NCBI GenBank assembly: GCA_902792815.1
Contig: CADBAY010000002.1
Coordinates: 62,001 to 126,000, forward strand
Source: an uncultured Bacteroidia bacterium
Lineage (GTDB): Bacteria > Bacteroidota > Bacteroidia > Bacteroidales > UBA932
Direction of reading: 5' to 3'
DNA length: 64,000 nt
The notes under the pieces: model-generated
Told to the model about the DNA's origin: nothing
The model's database searches: none
Seen by the model: the letters and a program-made list of their open reading frames with translations, nothing else
Part shown: piece by piece, positions 1 to 10,240 of the stretch
How positions within the stretch are numbered: the stretch's first letter is position 1
Layout: each line of letters starts with the position of its first letter
Program-made: the position numbers and the translations under genes

Positions 1-1101
1 CCGACACTTAAAGTGAGCGACCAATTGTCGGGGCGCTTCTTCAACGCTTACGGCAAACCTATCGACGGAGGTCCGGAAGTGGAAGGTGAGCTGCGCGAGG
101 CCGGCGGCCCCTCCGTTAATCCGTACAAGCGCCGTCAGCCAAGCGAACTGATTCCTACCGGAATCGCGGGAATCGACCTTAACAACACCCTGGTATCGGG
201 CCAGAAGATTCCTTTCTTCGCCGACCCCGACCAGCCGTACAACCAAGTGATGGCCGATGTTGCCTTGAGGGCCGATGTGGACAAGATCATATTGGGCGGA
301 ATGGGCCTTAGCAACGATGACTATCTGTTTTTCCGTCAGGCATTTGAAAGCGCAGGTGCGCTTGACCGCATCGTTTCCTTCGTCAACACCACAGAGGAGC
401 CCCCTGTCGAGAGGCTTTTGATTCCCGACATGGCCCTTACTGCCGCCGAGTACTTTGCCGTGGACAAGAACGAAAAGGTGCTGGTCCTGCTTACGGACAT
501 GACACTCTATGCCGATGCCCTGTCCATAGTGAGCAACCGTATGGACCAGATCCCCTCGAAGGACTCTATGCCGGGTTCGCTGTATTCCGACCTCGCTAAG
601 ATTTACGAGAAGGCCGTTCAGCTGCCGGACGGAGGCTCCATCACCATCATTGCGGTTACTACCCTCAACGACGGAGACATTACCCACGCAATCCCCGACA
701 ATACCGGATATATTACTGAAGGCCAGATATTCCTGCGTGCCGACTCTGATTCCGGCTGCGTTATAGTCGATCCGTTCCGCAGCCTGAGCCGTCTGAAGCA
801 GCTGGTACAGGGCAAGAAAACCCGCGAAGACCATAGCCAGGTCATGAATGCGGGCGTGCGTCTTTATGCTGACGCCCAGAACGCCAAGACCAAACTTCAG
901 AACGGTTTTGACCTTTCCGATTACGACCTTCGCTGCCTTGACTACGCAAAAGACTATGCCAAGCAGCTGCTCAGCATCGATGTAAACATTTCGATAGAAG
1001 AAATGCTCGATACGGCCTGGCGTCTGTTTGCCAAGTACTTCTCGCCTGCCGAGACAGGTATCAAGCAGTCTCTCATTGACAAATACTGGAAAGAGCGTTA
1101 G
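1..1101 (+). CDS. atpB: V/A-type ATP synthase subunit B (5'-truncated by window edge)
   Basis: Regulatory, non-catalytic B subunit of the rotary A/V-type ATPase head, which alternates with the catalytic A subunit in the cytoplasmic A3B3 ring. The frame is open to base 1, so the GTG at 13 is an internal Val codon and roughly the first 70-80 residues lie outside the window. Visible family features are FNAYGKPIDGGP near the start, the YKRRQPSELIPTGIAGID stretch and DMTLYADALSIVSNR. The C-terminal helical part ends in DKYWKER. As expected for B, there is no GxxGxGKT P-loop. Subunit D begins 5 bases after the stop, so it is one operon with D, I and K. Identification is firm; the Na+ or H+ choice rests on subunit K. 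Confidence 0.95.
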   Translation, partial: PTLKVSDQLSGRFFNAYGKPIDGGPEVEGELREAGGPSVNPYKRRQPSELIPTGIAGIDLNNTLVSGQKIPFFADPDQPYNQVMADVALRADVDKIILGGMGLSNDDYLFFRQAFESAGALDRIVSFVNTTEEPPVERLLIPDMALTAAEYFAVDKNEKVLVLLTDMTLYADALSIVSNRMDQIPSKDSMPGSLYSDLAKIYEKAVQLPDGGSITIIAVTTLNDGDITHAIPDNTGYITEGQIFLRADSDSGCVIVDPFRSLSRLKQLVQGKKTREDHSQVMNAGVRLYADAQNAKTKLQNGFDLSDYDLRCLDYAKDYAKQLLSIDVNISIEEMLDTAWRLFAKYFSPAETGIKQSLIDKYWKER

Positions 1102-1106
1102 TTTCA

Positions 1107-1715
1107 ATGGCAGTTAAGTTCCAATATAACAAGACCTCTCTGACGAATCTCGGCAAGCAGCTGAAGATCAGGCAGAACGCACTTCCGACCTTGAAGAACA
1201 AAGAGTCGGCCCTGCGGGTGAGCGTGATTGCGGCCAAAGCCGAAGCGCAGGCGCAGGCCCAGGCGCTTGAGGGCAAGTTGCAGGAATACGACTACCTCTG
1301 CGCGTTGTGGAACGAATTCGAGCCGGGGCTTGTGAGCATCAAGGACGTGCATCTCAAAACGGTCAAGATTGCCGGCGTCAAAGCCCCTGCCCTTGACGGC
1401 ATCGACTTCGATCTCAAACCTTTCAACGCTTTTGTGAAACCGGCCTGGTATGCCGACGGAGTGCGTATCCTTCAGGAACTCAGCACTCTTGGTATAGAGT
1501 CTGAAATCTCCGAGGAGCGCCGTCAAGTGCTGGAATTCAACCGAAAGAAAACCACACAAAAGGTGAATCTGTACGAAAAAGTCCAGATTCCCGGGTTCCA
1601 GGAGGCAATACGCAAGATCAAACGTTATATGGAGGATGAAGAGAATCTCTCCAAGGCGTCGTCCAAAATTGTTAAAAGCCGCCACGAGCAGCAAGAAGAG
1701 GAGGAAGAGCTATGA
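1107..1715 (+). CDS. atpD: V/A-type ATP synthase subunit D (central stalk)
   Basis: Central-stalk rotor subunit, the counterpart of F-type gamma, that couples the A3B3 head to the membrane ring. The 202-residue protein has the expected long helical N- and C-terminal arms: an N-terminal LGKQLKIRQNALPTLKNK segment matches the family opening, and a charged C-terminal helix runs to EEEEEL. Length is normal for the family. Its stop overlaps the start of subunit I in an ATGA (1712-1715), which implies translational coupling. The D-I-K order after B matches Bacteroidetes A/V-ATPase operons. Confidence 0.93.
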   Translation: MAVKFQYNKTSLTNLGKQLKIRQNALPTLKNKESALRVSVIAAKAEAQAQAQALEGKLQEYDYLCALWNEFEPGLVSIKDVHLKTVKIAGVKAPALDGIDFDLKPFNAFVKPAWYADGVRILQELSTLGIESEISEERRQVLEFNRKKTTQKVNLYEKVQIPGFQEAIRKIKRYMEDEENLSKASSKIVKSRHEQQEEEEEL

Positions 1716-3427
1716 TAGTCAAAATGACACGCTACGACTTCATCCTACCTTCGGCGGTAAAGGATGACTTTCTGGACAGGCTCTCCTCTCTGGGTGTCGT
1801 GGATATCACGCGCTCATCCAAGCCGGTTGATGAACGCTCCCGTGAGCTGCTGTCCGAAATAGGCAAGGTCAAGTCAGCAATCCGTACAATCGAAAGCGGC
1901 ACCGACGATCACTATGCGGCTTTGGCCTCTGAAGGCGAGAAACTGCGCAAAGAGCTTGAAGCAGCTACGCACTGGGGAGAGTTCGATCCCGAAAGGTTAA
2001 GCGCCCTTGGCGTTCCGGTACACTTCTATTGCCTGCCCGAAAAGAAATTCGCTGCCATTCCCCAGGACGATTATGCCCTGGAGGTTATCGACCGCAGTCA
2101 CGGCAAAGTTTGGTTTGTGGTGCTGGGAGCAAGTGACTTCCCCGCTTCTCCCCTGCCTGCGCCCGAAAGGCCGGTGTCAGCAATAGAAAAGGCTATCGCG
2201 GAGAATGATGAAGAGTGTGCCGCATATGCAAAGACTCTCGACGAGAAACGCAGCCAGATTCCCTCACTAGAAGAGAAAGCCTCCAGGCTTGAGTCCGAGC
2301 TGAATATGTATTTGGCGTCCGTTGCCGGTGAGGCTGCAGCCGACAGCGCCCTCACCGTCTTCGAAGGATTTGCCCCCAGCTCCGACAAAGAAAGACTTGA
2401 GAAAGCCTTCGACGAACTTGACTGCGTCTGGCTCAGTGCTGAAGCGACGCTTGAGGATAATCCTCCTATAAAGCTAAAGAACAACTGGTTCGTACGTATG
2501 TTCGAGCCGCTGACCGATATGTATGGCAGACCCGACTACAATGAGTTTGATCCTACTCCATATATATCGGTGTTCTTCCTGCTCTTCTTTGCCATGTGTA
2601 TGGGAGATGCCGGATACGGACTCTTGCTGTTCATCGGAGGATTGCTGCTCAGGAAGGTTGAGAGTTTCAAGAGCCTCGCTCCCCTTGTGACCACTTTGGG
2701 CGTAGGAACCTTCGTAGTGGGCATAGTCATGCACACATTCTTCGGGGTTGACATCGCCGCCTTGAGCTGGATCCCCTCCTGGCTTAAGAGCATAATGATA
2801 ACCGGTACCATCGCCGGATTTGAGGCCCAGATGGTGCTTTCGCTCGTGATAGGCGTTGTTCATCTGTGCCTTGCCATGGTCGTGAAGACCGTTTACGCAA
2901 CCCGCAACCGCGGCTTCCTGGGTTCCCTGGGCGTGTGGGGCTGGACTTTGCTGATAGTCGGCGGGGTTGTTGTGGGTACTCTCGCCATTTTCAAACTCCT
3001 TCCCCCGGAAGTCGTAAAGTGGATTATCATTGTACTGGGAGCCGTATCAGCTCTGGGCATTTTCCTCTTCAACGACATCAAGCGCAACCCTCTCAAGAAC
3101 ATTGGCTCAGGCCTGTGGGAAACGTATAATACCGTGACCGGTCTGCTGGGCGACGTACTCAGTTATCTGCGCCTTTACGCTCTCGGACTTGCCGGAGGAA
3201 TGCTTGGCAAAGCTTTCAACGACATAGCCGCGATGACGCTGGGCGACGGTTCCTTCGGTATCGGGTGGCTGGCCTTCGCGGTCATACTTGTTATAGGCCA
3301 TGCGCTTAATCTGGCAATGTGCTGCCTAGGAGCTTTTGTCCATCCTCTTCGTTTGAATTTCCTGGAATTCTTCAAAAATTCAGGCTATGACGGTAAGGGA
3401 CGTACATATCAACCGATAAAGAAATAA
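1712..3427 (+). CDS. atpI: V/A-type ATP synthase subunit I (membrane stator, subunit a)
   Basis: Membrane stator subunit that forms the ion half-channels against the proteolipid ring. Residues 1 to about 275 are soluble and charged with coiled-coil character, and about 280-571 are membrane-spanning. Family signatures are CMGDAGYGLLL near residue 300 and LSYLRLYALGLAGGMLG near 485-500, which carries the conserved Arg that meets the proteolipid carboxylate. At 571 residues it is somewhat shorter than many homologues (about 600-660), mainly in the soluble arm. It overlaps subunit D by 4 bases. The in-frame ATG at 1724 is a weaker alternative start. Confidence 0.93.
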   Translation: MIVKMTRYDFILPSAVKDDFLDRLSSLGVVDITRSSKPVDERSRELLSEIGKVKSAIRTIESGTDDHYAALASEGEKLRKELEAATHWGEFDPERLSALGVPVHFYCLPEKKFAAIPQDDYALEVIDRSHGKVWFVVLGASDFPASPLPAPERPVSAIEKAIAENDEECAAYAKTLDEKRSQIPSLEEKASRLESELNMYLASVAGEAAADSALTVFEGFAPSSDKERLEKAFDELDCVWLSAEATLEDNPPIKLKNNWFVRMFEPLTDMYGRPDYNEFDPTPYISVFFLLFFAMCMGDAGYGLLLFIGGLLLRKVESFKSLAPLVTTLGVGTFVVGIVMHTFFGVDIAALSWIPSWLKSIMITGTIAGFEAQMVLSLVIGVVHLCLAMVVKTVYATRNRGFLGSLGVWGWTLLIVGGVVVGTLAIFKLLPPEVVKWIIIVLGAVSALGIFLFNDIKRNPLKNIGSGLWETYNTVTGLLGDVLSYLRLYALGLAGGMLGKAFNDIAAMTLGDGSFGIGWLAFAVILVIGHALNLAMCCLGAFVHPLRLNFLEFFKNSGYDGKGRTYQPIKK

Positions 3428-3441
3428 AAATATTAACGTAA

Positions 3442-4943
<1,502 letters not shown>

Positions 4944-4951
4944 AATTAGTA

Positions 4952-6256
4952 TTATTTACATTTCAATAAAGCGTAACCGTATGCAGGGGCGAGGAGCGTA
5001 GCCTCTGTCTTGTCTATGGAAGCAAGCTCGCGCAGCTCCTGCGGAATAATCAAATCGGTCGATACGACCCCCGGCCCGAAGTTGCATAGTACAATCATGG
5101 CTTCGGTGCCGTTATAACGCATAAAGGCGGTGCAGTGGTCAAGGTCGAATCCCGGCGTGTCCTGATTGCAGTAACACAAGTCCCATACGCCGCCGGTGCG
5201 GAACAAGGGCGTACGCGCAAGAGTACCAAGGCGCCTGTAGCGGGCAAGGATATCCCCTTCTTTTTCGGGAAGAGGCGTACCGCCGTGAATGAACTTGCCA
5301 AGATGTTCCAGCCCGGAAGGATGGCACCAGTTGAAGATGGAAGTTCGGCAGTCGTCACTCTCCGACGCGTCCTCCCCCACCTCCTGTCCGGCATATAACA
5401 TCCAAGAGGCAGTGTTGAAAAGCATGGCGTATGCAACGGCGCCCCAGGCGCGGGAGGCGCTTTGGGCGAATGCCGCGGAGGATAGCCGCTGCTCATCGTG
5501 ATTCTCAAGGAAATTGAGCATATTGTCCTGAATCTCAGAGAGGAACTGCCAGTTCCAGCTTAGGTTGCGTGCACTGCAGCTGCCGTTCATTACGCCTCGC
5601 AGAATATCATATACGCCCGATTTATCGTACAGCAGATTGAATCCTACTTCATTTATGTAGCGCCTGTAATTCTCCCTCCCATAGACTTCTGCTATGAAAA
5701 GCAGGTCGGGATGCTCGATACGTACATCGGCAATGAGCCTGCGCAGACTCTCGGCCGGCACGAGCTCTACCATATCGCAGCGGAAGCCGTCAACTCCCAA
5801 TCCCGCCCAGAACCGAAGTACTTCAAGGAATTCTTTTTCGGTGGCAGGATCGGTCCAGTCGACTTTGAGAGTGTCGGTCCAATCGGCATCGCACCAAGGG
5901 TACAAATGCAGGTTCCCGCTGTAATTGCGCGCTACATGATTGGGTATAAAATCAATGATGACACCAAGCCCGCTGTCGTGTACACGGTCGACCAAAGCAC
6001 GGAATTCCTGCATGCGGGCGGCCGGATCGTCGGCAAGATAAGGATTGATATCGTACCAGTCGCATACCGCGTATGGTGAACCCGGGTCACCTTTAACGAA
6101 AGGCTCTGCGGTAGCGTGCCTGGGAATGCCCGTAAACCATACGTAGTCAACTCCCAATGTGTGAAGGTAGTCCAGTGCGGCAGAATCCCAGCAGGACAGG
6201 CGCCCTGAATCCCAGATGCGGGTTAGAACTTGATATATAATTCTTTTTTCACTCAT
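4952..6256 (-). CDS. Alpha-amylase family (GH13) glycoside hydrolase
   Basis: Glycoside hydrolase of clan GH-H acting on alpha-glucans or related alpha-glucosides; exact substrate unknown. All four GH13 motifs are present: DFIPNH (102-107, region I), GFRCDMVE (157-164, nucleophile D161), FIAEVYG (187-193, acid/base E190) and FLENHDEQR (249-257, stabiliser D254). There is no signal peptide, so it is probably cytoplasmic. It has a TIM barrel plus a short C-terminal beta domain and no separate carbohydrate-binding module in 434 residues. Its ATG shares one base with the TamL stop (TGATG on the minus strand), so it is translationally coupled to an outer-membrane gene, an unusual partnership. Confidence 0.9.
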   Translation of the reverse strand: MSEKRIIYQVLTRIWDSGRLSCWDSAALDYLHTLGVDYVWFTGIPRHATAEPFVKGDPGSPYAVCDWYDINPYLADDPAARMQEFRALVDRVHDSGLGVIIDFIPNHVARNYSGNLHLYPWCDADWTDTLKVDWTDPATEKEFLEVLRFWAGLGVDGFRCDMVELVPAESLRRLIADVRIEHPDLLFIAEVYGRENYRRYINEVGFNLLYDKSGVYDILRGVMNGSCSARNLSWNWQFLSEIQDNMLNFLENHDEQRLSSAAFAQSASRAWGAVAYAMLFNTASWMLYAGQEVGEDASESDDCRTSIFNWCHPSGLEHLGKFIHGGTPLPEKEGDILARYRRLGTLARTPLFRTGGVWDLCYCNQDTPGFDLDHCTAFMRYNGTEAMIVLCNFGPGVVSTDLIIPQELRELASIDKTEATLLAPAYGYALLKCK

Positions 6257-8427
6257 CAGAAAGGATATCCAACACCAAAGTGTAATGTAGATCCGTCACG
6301 GCCGACCCAGTCGGAAGGTGAAAGCCAGCGTTTGCCTGCCGCTCTCGAAGGCTCGTACATCTTGATACCCCAGTCGAGACGGAGCAAGATAAAATCAAGG
6401 TTCAGTCTCAATCCCAAACCCCAGTCGGCGGCAATCGTTGCGGGCCAGAATTCGGTTTGTTCAGAGTTGAATTCGCTTGGAAACTCCCAGATATTTCCCA
6501 TTTCCGCGAACAAGGCACCCTCAAATTTCCAGAACAATTTCTGGCGGTATTCTACGTCAAACTCGGCTTTCCATTCGCCGGTCTGGCTCGGGATTGCGAA
6601 ATATGTAAACATTTCCTCCGCTCCCGGGCCAAGAGCCCTTACCTGCCAGCCTCTCATGCTGCTTGCTCCGCCGACATAAAACTGCTTTTCGAAAGGCATC
6701 GACGTTGATGCTCCGTATGCATGGCCGGCTCCGCCGCTGAGGCGAAGTGCGAGTGCGGAACCTGGTGAGAAGCGGAAAGTCTGCCCCAGCTGCACGTCCG
6801 CTCTACAATACTGTGAATAGTTCAGGCCGAAAATGGTCTTGCCGCCGTATTCGCCCTCAGGCAGCCAGCGGTCGAAAAGCGAAATGATGTTGCCGGATAA
6901 ATCCAGGCCCAGACGTATGTAGCGGTACGACCCCTTGGGTATAAGCGCCGCGTCGGTAGTCCAATAAAACTGCCCGCTGACACCGGCGTCCAGATGGTCG
7001 GTGAATGAGTCCCAAAGGTATGGGTTGCGGAACAGTGTATAGAAAAAATCTTCGTTAATATTGTCGGCTTTAATGATGGCCGCCCTGAATGGATAAACCT
7101 GATAATGGAACAGCTTTGCCTGGCCGATATAGCCATAAGACAAATTGGTGATGAATCGGGTGAATTCGGGGCGGTTCTGGTAGTTGAACGCTGCCTGAAT
7201 CTCAGTCCGCGGTATGTTCGGGCCATTGAAGATACTGTACGGAAGGCCTAGGAAACGGGGAAAACTGAGGCTTGCCGAAACACCGAATTCGTTTGAGCGC
7301 AAATCGGTTTTGGGACGCCACTGGAAATTACCGCTGAAGCCCACGGAGAGCCATTCTCCGCCGTGGAAAATATTCTTGTTGTAGAAACTCACGTTGGGCG
7401 AAACGCCAAGCAGGCCGGAGGAATTGGTGGACATGTCCAGGGCCAGTTTTATGCCTTTGAGCTTGCTCTCCCCCATGGTGATACGGCAGTCCACGGTGCT
7501 GCTGTCAACCGGTACCATCTCAATTCCTACGCTGTTGAAAAGACGCAGCGACGACAGGCGGTTGTAGGTATTATTGACCATCCTCTCGCTGTATATGTCC
7601 CCGGGCTTGATCAGATTGATTTTACGCAGGACGTTTTCCCTGAAAGGTACTTGGGAGGAATGGCTGATAGTAACATCTCCTATATGATACTTTAATAATG
7701 GGGCCGAATTGTCTTCGGGTTCGTTTCGGGTGTAGTTGCGGATTTCGTAGGTCAGGATGTTACGTGAGTCCAGCGTATCAGCGGTGAAGAAATAATTGTA
7801 TTTGCTGAAATCGTAGTATCCCAGGTTACGGAAGTGCGACGCTCCCCTTACGCTTTCGGCCTCGAGCGATTTTTCAGAAAGCCAGTCTCCTGTCTTTACT
7901 CCAACGTTGGGCAGGTCTTCGAAAAACTCCTTGCTGAACTCGCCTTCAGGGACCTTGTACACCAGGCTGTCTATACGGCATCGTTCTCCCGGCTGTACAT
8001 AGTATGTTACCTTGACAAGGCGCCTGACCGTATCGACCTTGGACGTGACCTCGGAATTATAGTAGCCGAGATAGTCAAGGTGCTTGCGTATGTTCTCACA
8101 GGAACTGCCCACCTGGAAAGAATTGAATACGACGGGCGCTGTGCCTACATTACGTAACGACCGGTTTATCCAGTCGTTCTTGGAGGGATCCGACCAGTTG
8201 TAAATGCAGAGCATGGGGTTCCAACCGAAAATGAACGAAGAGTTGGCGGGCTGCTTGATGTATGACGATACATCGGACGGGGTCAGCTGCTTATTGCGGC
8301 CTTGGATCTGCACTTTATTAGAGGCCAGGCGGTATTCTCCCTCGCTGAGCACGCGGGTCGTACTGCAGGAGCCCGCCAGAAGCAAGGCGGCAAGGGAAAC
8401 GAAAAGTAGTGAAGCCCGTTTTGTCAT
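6256..8427 (-). CDS. TamL-like BamA/TamA-family outer-membrane lipoprotein
   Basis: Omp85-superfamily outer-membrane assembly protein with a lipid anchor, as in the Bacteroidetes TamL group. The ATG at 8427 is chosen because it yields a lipoprotein signal with lipobox LAGSC (Cys21) and has an AGGAGGAG sequence just upstream (8431-8438); the frame extends 36 codons further but without these features. Residues about 25-320 resemble POTRA-type repeats (for example GVKTGDWLSEKSLEAESVRG). From about 330 to the end a surface-antigen barrel contains EKQFYVGGASSMRGW and finishes with HFGVGYPF, a typical barrel C-terminus. It overlaps the methyltransferase stop by 4 bases. Confidence 0.9.
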   Translation of the reverse strand: MTKRASLLFVSLAALLLAGSCSTTRVLSEGEYRLASNKVQIQGRNKQLTPSDVSSYIKQPANSSFIFGWNPMLCIYNWSDPSKNDWINRSLRNVGTAPVVFNSFQVGSSCENIRKHLDYLGYYNSEVTSKVDTVRRLVKVTYYVQPGERCRIDSLVYKVPEGEFSKEFFEDLPNVGVKTGDWLSEKSLEAESVRGASHFRNLGYYDFSKYNYFFTADTLDSRNILTYEIRNYTRNEPEDNSAPLLKYHIGDVTISHSSQVPFRENVLRKINLIKPGDIYSERMVNNTYNRLSSLRLFNSVGIEMVPVDSSTVDCRITMGESKLKGIKLALDMSTNSSGLLGVSPNVSFYNKNIFHGGEWLSVGFSGNFQWRPKTDLRSNEFGVSASLSFPRFLGLPYSIFNGPNIPRTEIQAAFNYQNRPEFTRFITNLSYGYIGQAKLFHYQVYPFRAAIIKADNINEDFFYTLFRNPYLWDSFTDHLDAGVSGQFYWTTDAALIPKGSYRYIRLGLDLSGNIISLFDRWLPEGEYGGKTIFGLNYSQYCRADVQLGQTFRFSPGSALALRLSGGAGHAYGASTSMPFEKQFYVGGASSMRGWQVRALGPGAEEMFTYFAIPSQTGEWKAEFDVEYRQKLFWKFEGALFAEMGNIWEFPSEFNSEQTEFWPATIAADWGLGLRLNLDFILLRLDWGIKMYEPSRAAGKRWLSPSDWVGRDGSTLHFGVGYPF

Positions 8428-9128
8428 ACTCTCCTCCTGAATTCTGAAAGCATGATTGCCGTGGCTGCGGCTACGTTCAACGATTCCGGACCCCGTCCTT
8501 TGGCAAAAGAAGGGATGAGCAGCCGTGAAGAACACATACTCTCAACCTCGTTGCTTATGCCATTGGCTTCGTTACCCATCACTATCAGCCCTTCGTCTCC
8601 TAAAGAAGTGCCGTACAAGGGGGTGCCGTCAAGAAATGTTCCGTACACCGGCATATCGGCGCTACGGAAACGCTTGCATATTTCCGCAAGGTCGCAGTAA
8701 ACCGTCTTGACCCTGAAAATGGAACCCATAGAAGCCTGGACGACTTTCGGGTTGTAAATCTCGACCGAATCCATGGAGGCGAACACCGTGTTGATGCCAA
8801 ACCAGTCGGCAAGGCGGAGTATTGTTCCCATGTTGCCCGGATCCCTGACGGAATCGAGTCCAAGGTATAGTCCCCTCTCAAGTGCGAGTTTGCCGGGCTT
8901 GGGCTTATCTACGACGGCCAGCACCGGCGAGGGGCTGTTCAATGAGGATATGCGTGACATCGCCTCGGTGCCGATTTCGCACTCGCGGTATATGGCGCTC
9001 ACATTGAAGCCGGACTCGAGGGCCTCCTGGACAAGCTTCTCCCCTTCAACCACAAATTGGCCGTATTCGTCACGGAATTTCTTCTCTTTCAATGACTTTA
9101 AGCGCTTTATTTCGGCGTTTGTCAGCAT
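8424..9128 (-). CDS. TrmH/SpoU-family RNA 2'-O-methyltransferase
   Basis: SAM-dependent ribose methyltransferase of the SPOUT class acting on rRNA or tRNA; target not determinable. The N-terminal substrate-binding part (about 1-75) includes KKFRDEYGQFVVEGEKLV. The trefoil-knot domain has the three SpoU motifs: LDSVRDPGNMGTILRLADWF (near 99-118), LIVMGNEANGIS (near 177-188) and IPSFAKGRGPESLNVAAATAI (near 203-223). Length, 234 residues, is normal. It is the first gene of the operon, starting downstream of the divergent promoter palindrome at 9146-9175, and overlaps tamL by ATGA. Confidence 0.92.
   Translation of the reverse strand: MLTNAEIKRLKSLKEKKFRDEYGQFVVEGEKLVQEALESGFNVSAIYRECEIGTEAMSRISSLNSPSPVLAVVDKPKPGKLALERGLYLGLDSVRDPGNMGTILRLADWFGINTVFASMDSVEIYNPKVVQASMGSIFRVKTVYCDLAEICKRFRSADMPVYGTFLDGTPLYGTSLGDEGLIVMGNEANGISNEVESMCSSRLLIPSFAKGRGPESLNVAAATAIMLSEFRRRV
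8431..8438 (-). promoter_or_regulatory. Strong Shine-Dalgarno sequence before the tamL-like gene
   Basis: The minus strand reads AGGAGGAG followed 3 bases later by the ATG at 8427. Shine-Dalgarno matches this good are uncommon in Bacteroidetes, whose ribosomes rely little on them. It lies inside the 3' end of the methyltransferase gene and supports 8427 as the start. Confidence 0.6.
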
Positions 9129-9145
9129 AAACTTTTAATAATATT

Positions 9146-9175
9146 GCAAATTTAACAATAAATTGTTAAGTTTGC
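9146..9175. promoter_or_regulatory. Divergent promoter pair in a near-perfect palindrome
   Basis: Two Bacteroidetes -7 boxes face away from each other: TAAATTTG on the minus strand (9154 to 9147) for the SpoU-tamL-GH13-gpsA operon and TAAGTTTG on the plus strand (9167-9174) for yegP. Between and including them the sequence is a 30-base imperfect palindrome centred near 9160, with arms TTAACAAT and ATTGTTAA. This is a prediction from motif match and position only. Confidence 0.6.
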
Positions 9176-9201
9176 GAAAATCACTTTTTAATAATTCAGA
9201 A

Positions 9202-9534
9202 ATGGGAAAGTTTGTTATTACTCTCAGAAAGAACGGAGAATTCCAGTTTAACCTTAAGGCCACCAACGGCCAGGTGATCCTCACCAGCGAGGGCTACACT
9301 ACCAAGCCCGCATGCCTCAACGGCATCGAGTCTGTTAAGAAGAACGCCCCCATCGAGGCCCGCTTCGAGATCAAGGAAGCCAAGAACGGCAAGCCTTTCT
9401 TCAACCTCAAGGCCAGCAACGGACAGGTCATCGGCTCCAGCCAGATGTATGCTTCCGAGCGCACCATGAAGATGGGTATCGCTTCTGTCATGAAGAATGC
9501 TCCCGAGGCTCCCGTGGTGGAAGAACTCGACTAG
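9202..9534 (+). CDS. yegP: YegP family protein (two DUF1508 repeats)
   Basis: Small protein of 110 residues made of two tandem DUF1508 modules: residues about 1-50 (KFVITLRKNGEFQFNLKATN then GQVILTSEGY) and about 52-103 (ARFEIKEAKNGKPFFNLKAS then NGQVIGSSQMY). Molecular function of the family is not established. The ATG at 9202 is preferred because the family begins MGKF; an upstream in-frame ATG at 9163 lies within the predicted promoter. A promoter box ends at 9174 and a hairpin terminator follows at 9553-9586, so it is probably a single-gene transcript. Confidence 0.93.
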   Translation: MGKFVITLRKNGEFQFNLKATNGQVILTSEGYTTKPACLNGIESVKKNAPIEARFEIKEAKNGKPFFNLKASNGQVIGSSQMYASERTMKMGIASVMKNAPEAPVVEELD

Positions 9535-9552
9535 GATTTCCGTCTGAACAAC

Positions 9553-9586
9553 AAAAAAGCCGGCCCGCTTGGGTCGGCTTTTTGTT
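9553..9586. terminator. Bidirectional hairpin terminator between yegP and OMP gene
   Basis: Inverted repeat with arms AAAAGCCGGCCC and GGGTCGGCTTTT around a GCTT loop. A T run follows on the plus strand and another on the minus strand, so it can end both yegP and the convergent gene at 9600-10220. Confidence 0.85.
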
Positions 9587-9599
9587 TGTTAATCAAGCG

Positions 9600-10220
9600 T
9601 TAGAGAGCGAAGGAAACGCCCACGTGCAAATTTGCGCGATTGATGACGGTATCGCTGCTTCCGCGATAGACATTCATCAGGCCGTAATCGTAACCGACAT
9701 TGATGCTGAACTGCGAGAAACCGAAGCCGACACCGCCGCCGACGAGGATGTTGAAGCGGTTATATCCGGAATTCCCGGAGTACAGATCCCTTGTGTTATC
9801 GCCGGAGCCGAAGAATGTAGAGGTCTGCGAGTAGCTCTTTGCAATTACACCTATCTGGGCAGTCGGGCCTGCATAAGCGAACAGGCGGGCGCCGCCGGAA
9901 AGGCCAAATGAGAACTTAAAGTACGCAGGAATGTTCAGGTCTATCTCGGTGACATTGCCGCTCGTGTTGATCAAGCCAAGAAAACTGCTGGACGATGAGG
10001 AAGAAAGATAGGAAACATAAGCGCCGGGTGCGAATGAAAGACCTTTGACGCCCGAAATATTCATATCCATTGAAACACCGGCATAGAAACCGTTCTGAGC
10101 GGAACTGCTGCTGCCTGAAATAAAGGAACTGTTAAGGTAGCCTGCGCCGGGGATGATCTGGCTGAAGGCGGGAGCGGTGGCGAGCACGAATGCTGCGACC
10201 AGGATAGCTATTCTTTTCAT
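9600..10220 (-). CDS. Outer-membrane beta-barrel protein (PorT/OMP_b-brl family)
   Basis: Small outer-membrane barrel of 206 residues. A signal peptide at 1-21 ends in APAFSQ. The remainder alternates polar and hydrophobic residues in short strands with Ser/Gly-rich turns and ends ANLHVGVSFAL, with a hydrophobic final residue typical of barrels. It resembles the eight-stranded barrel domains common in Bacteroidetes; the specific role is unknown. The gene lies 20 bases downstream of pfp, probably in the same transcript, and is followed by a terminator. Confidence 0.82.
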   Translation of the reverse strand: MKRIAILVAAFVLATAPAFSQIIPGAGYLNSSFISGSSSSAQNGFYAGVSMDMNISGVKGLSFAPGAYVSYLSSSSSSSFLGLINTSGNVTEIDLNIPAYFKFSFGLSGGARLFAYAGPTAQIGVIAKSYSQTSTFFGSGDNTRDLYSGNSGYNRFNILVGGGVGFGFSQFSINVGYDYGLMNVYRGSSDTVINRANLHVGVSFAL

Positions 10221-10240
10221 TTCTGTTGAAAAATAATGAT

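Noticed and set aside
8428..8535. Upstream extension of the TamL-like gene to 8535
   Set aside because: The extension has no signal peptide; 8427 gives a proper lipobox and a strong Shine-Dalgarno sequence.
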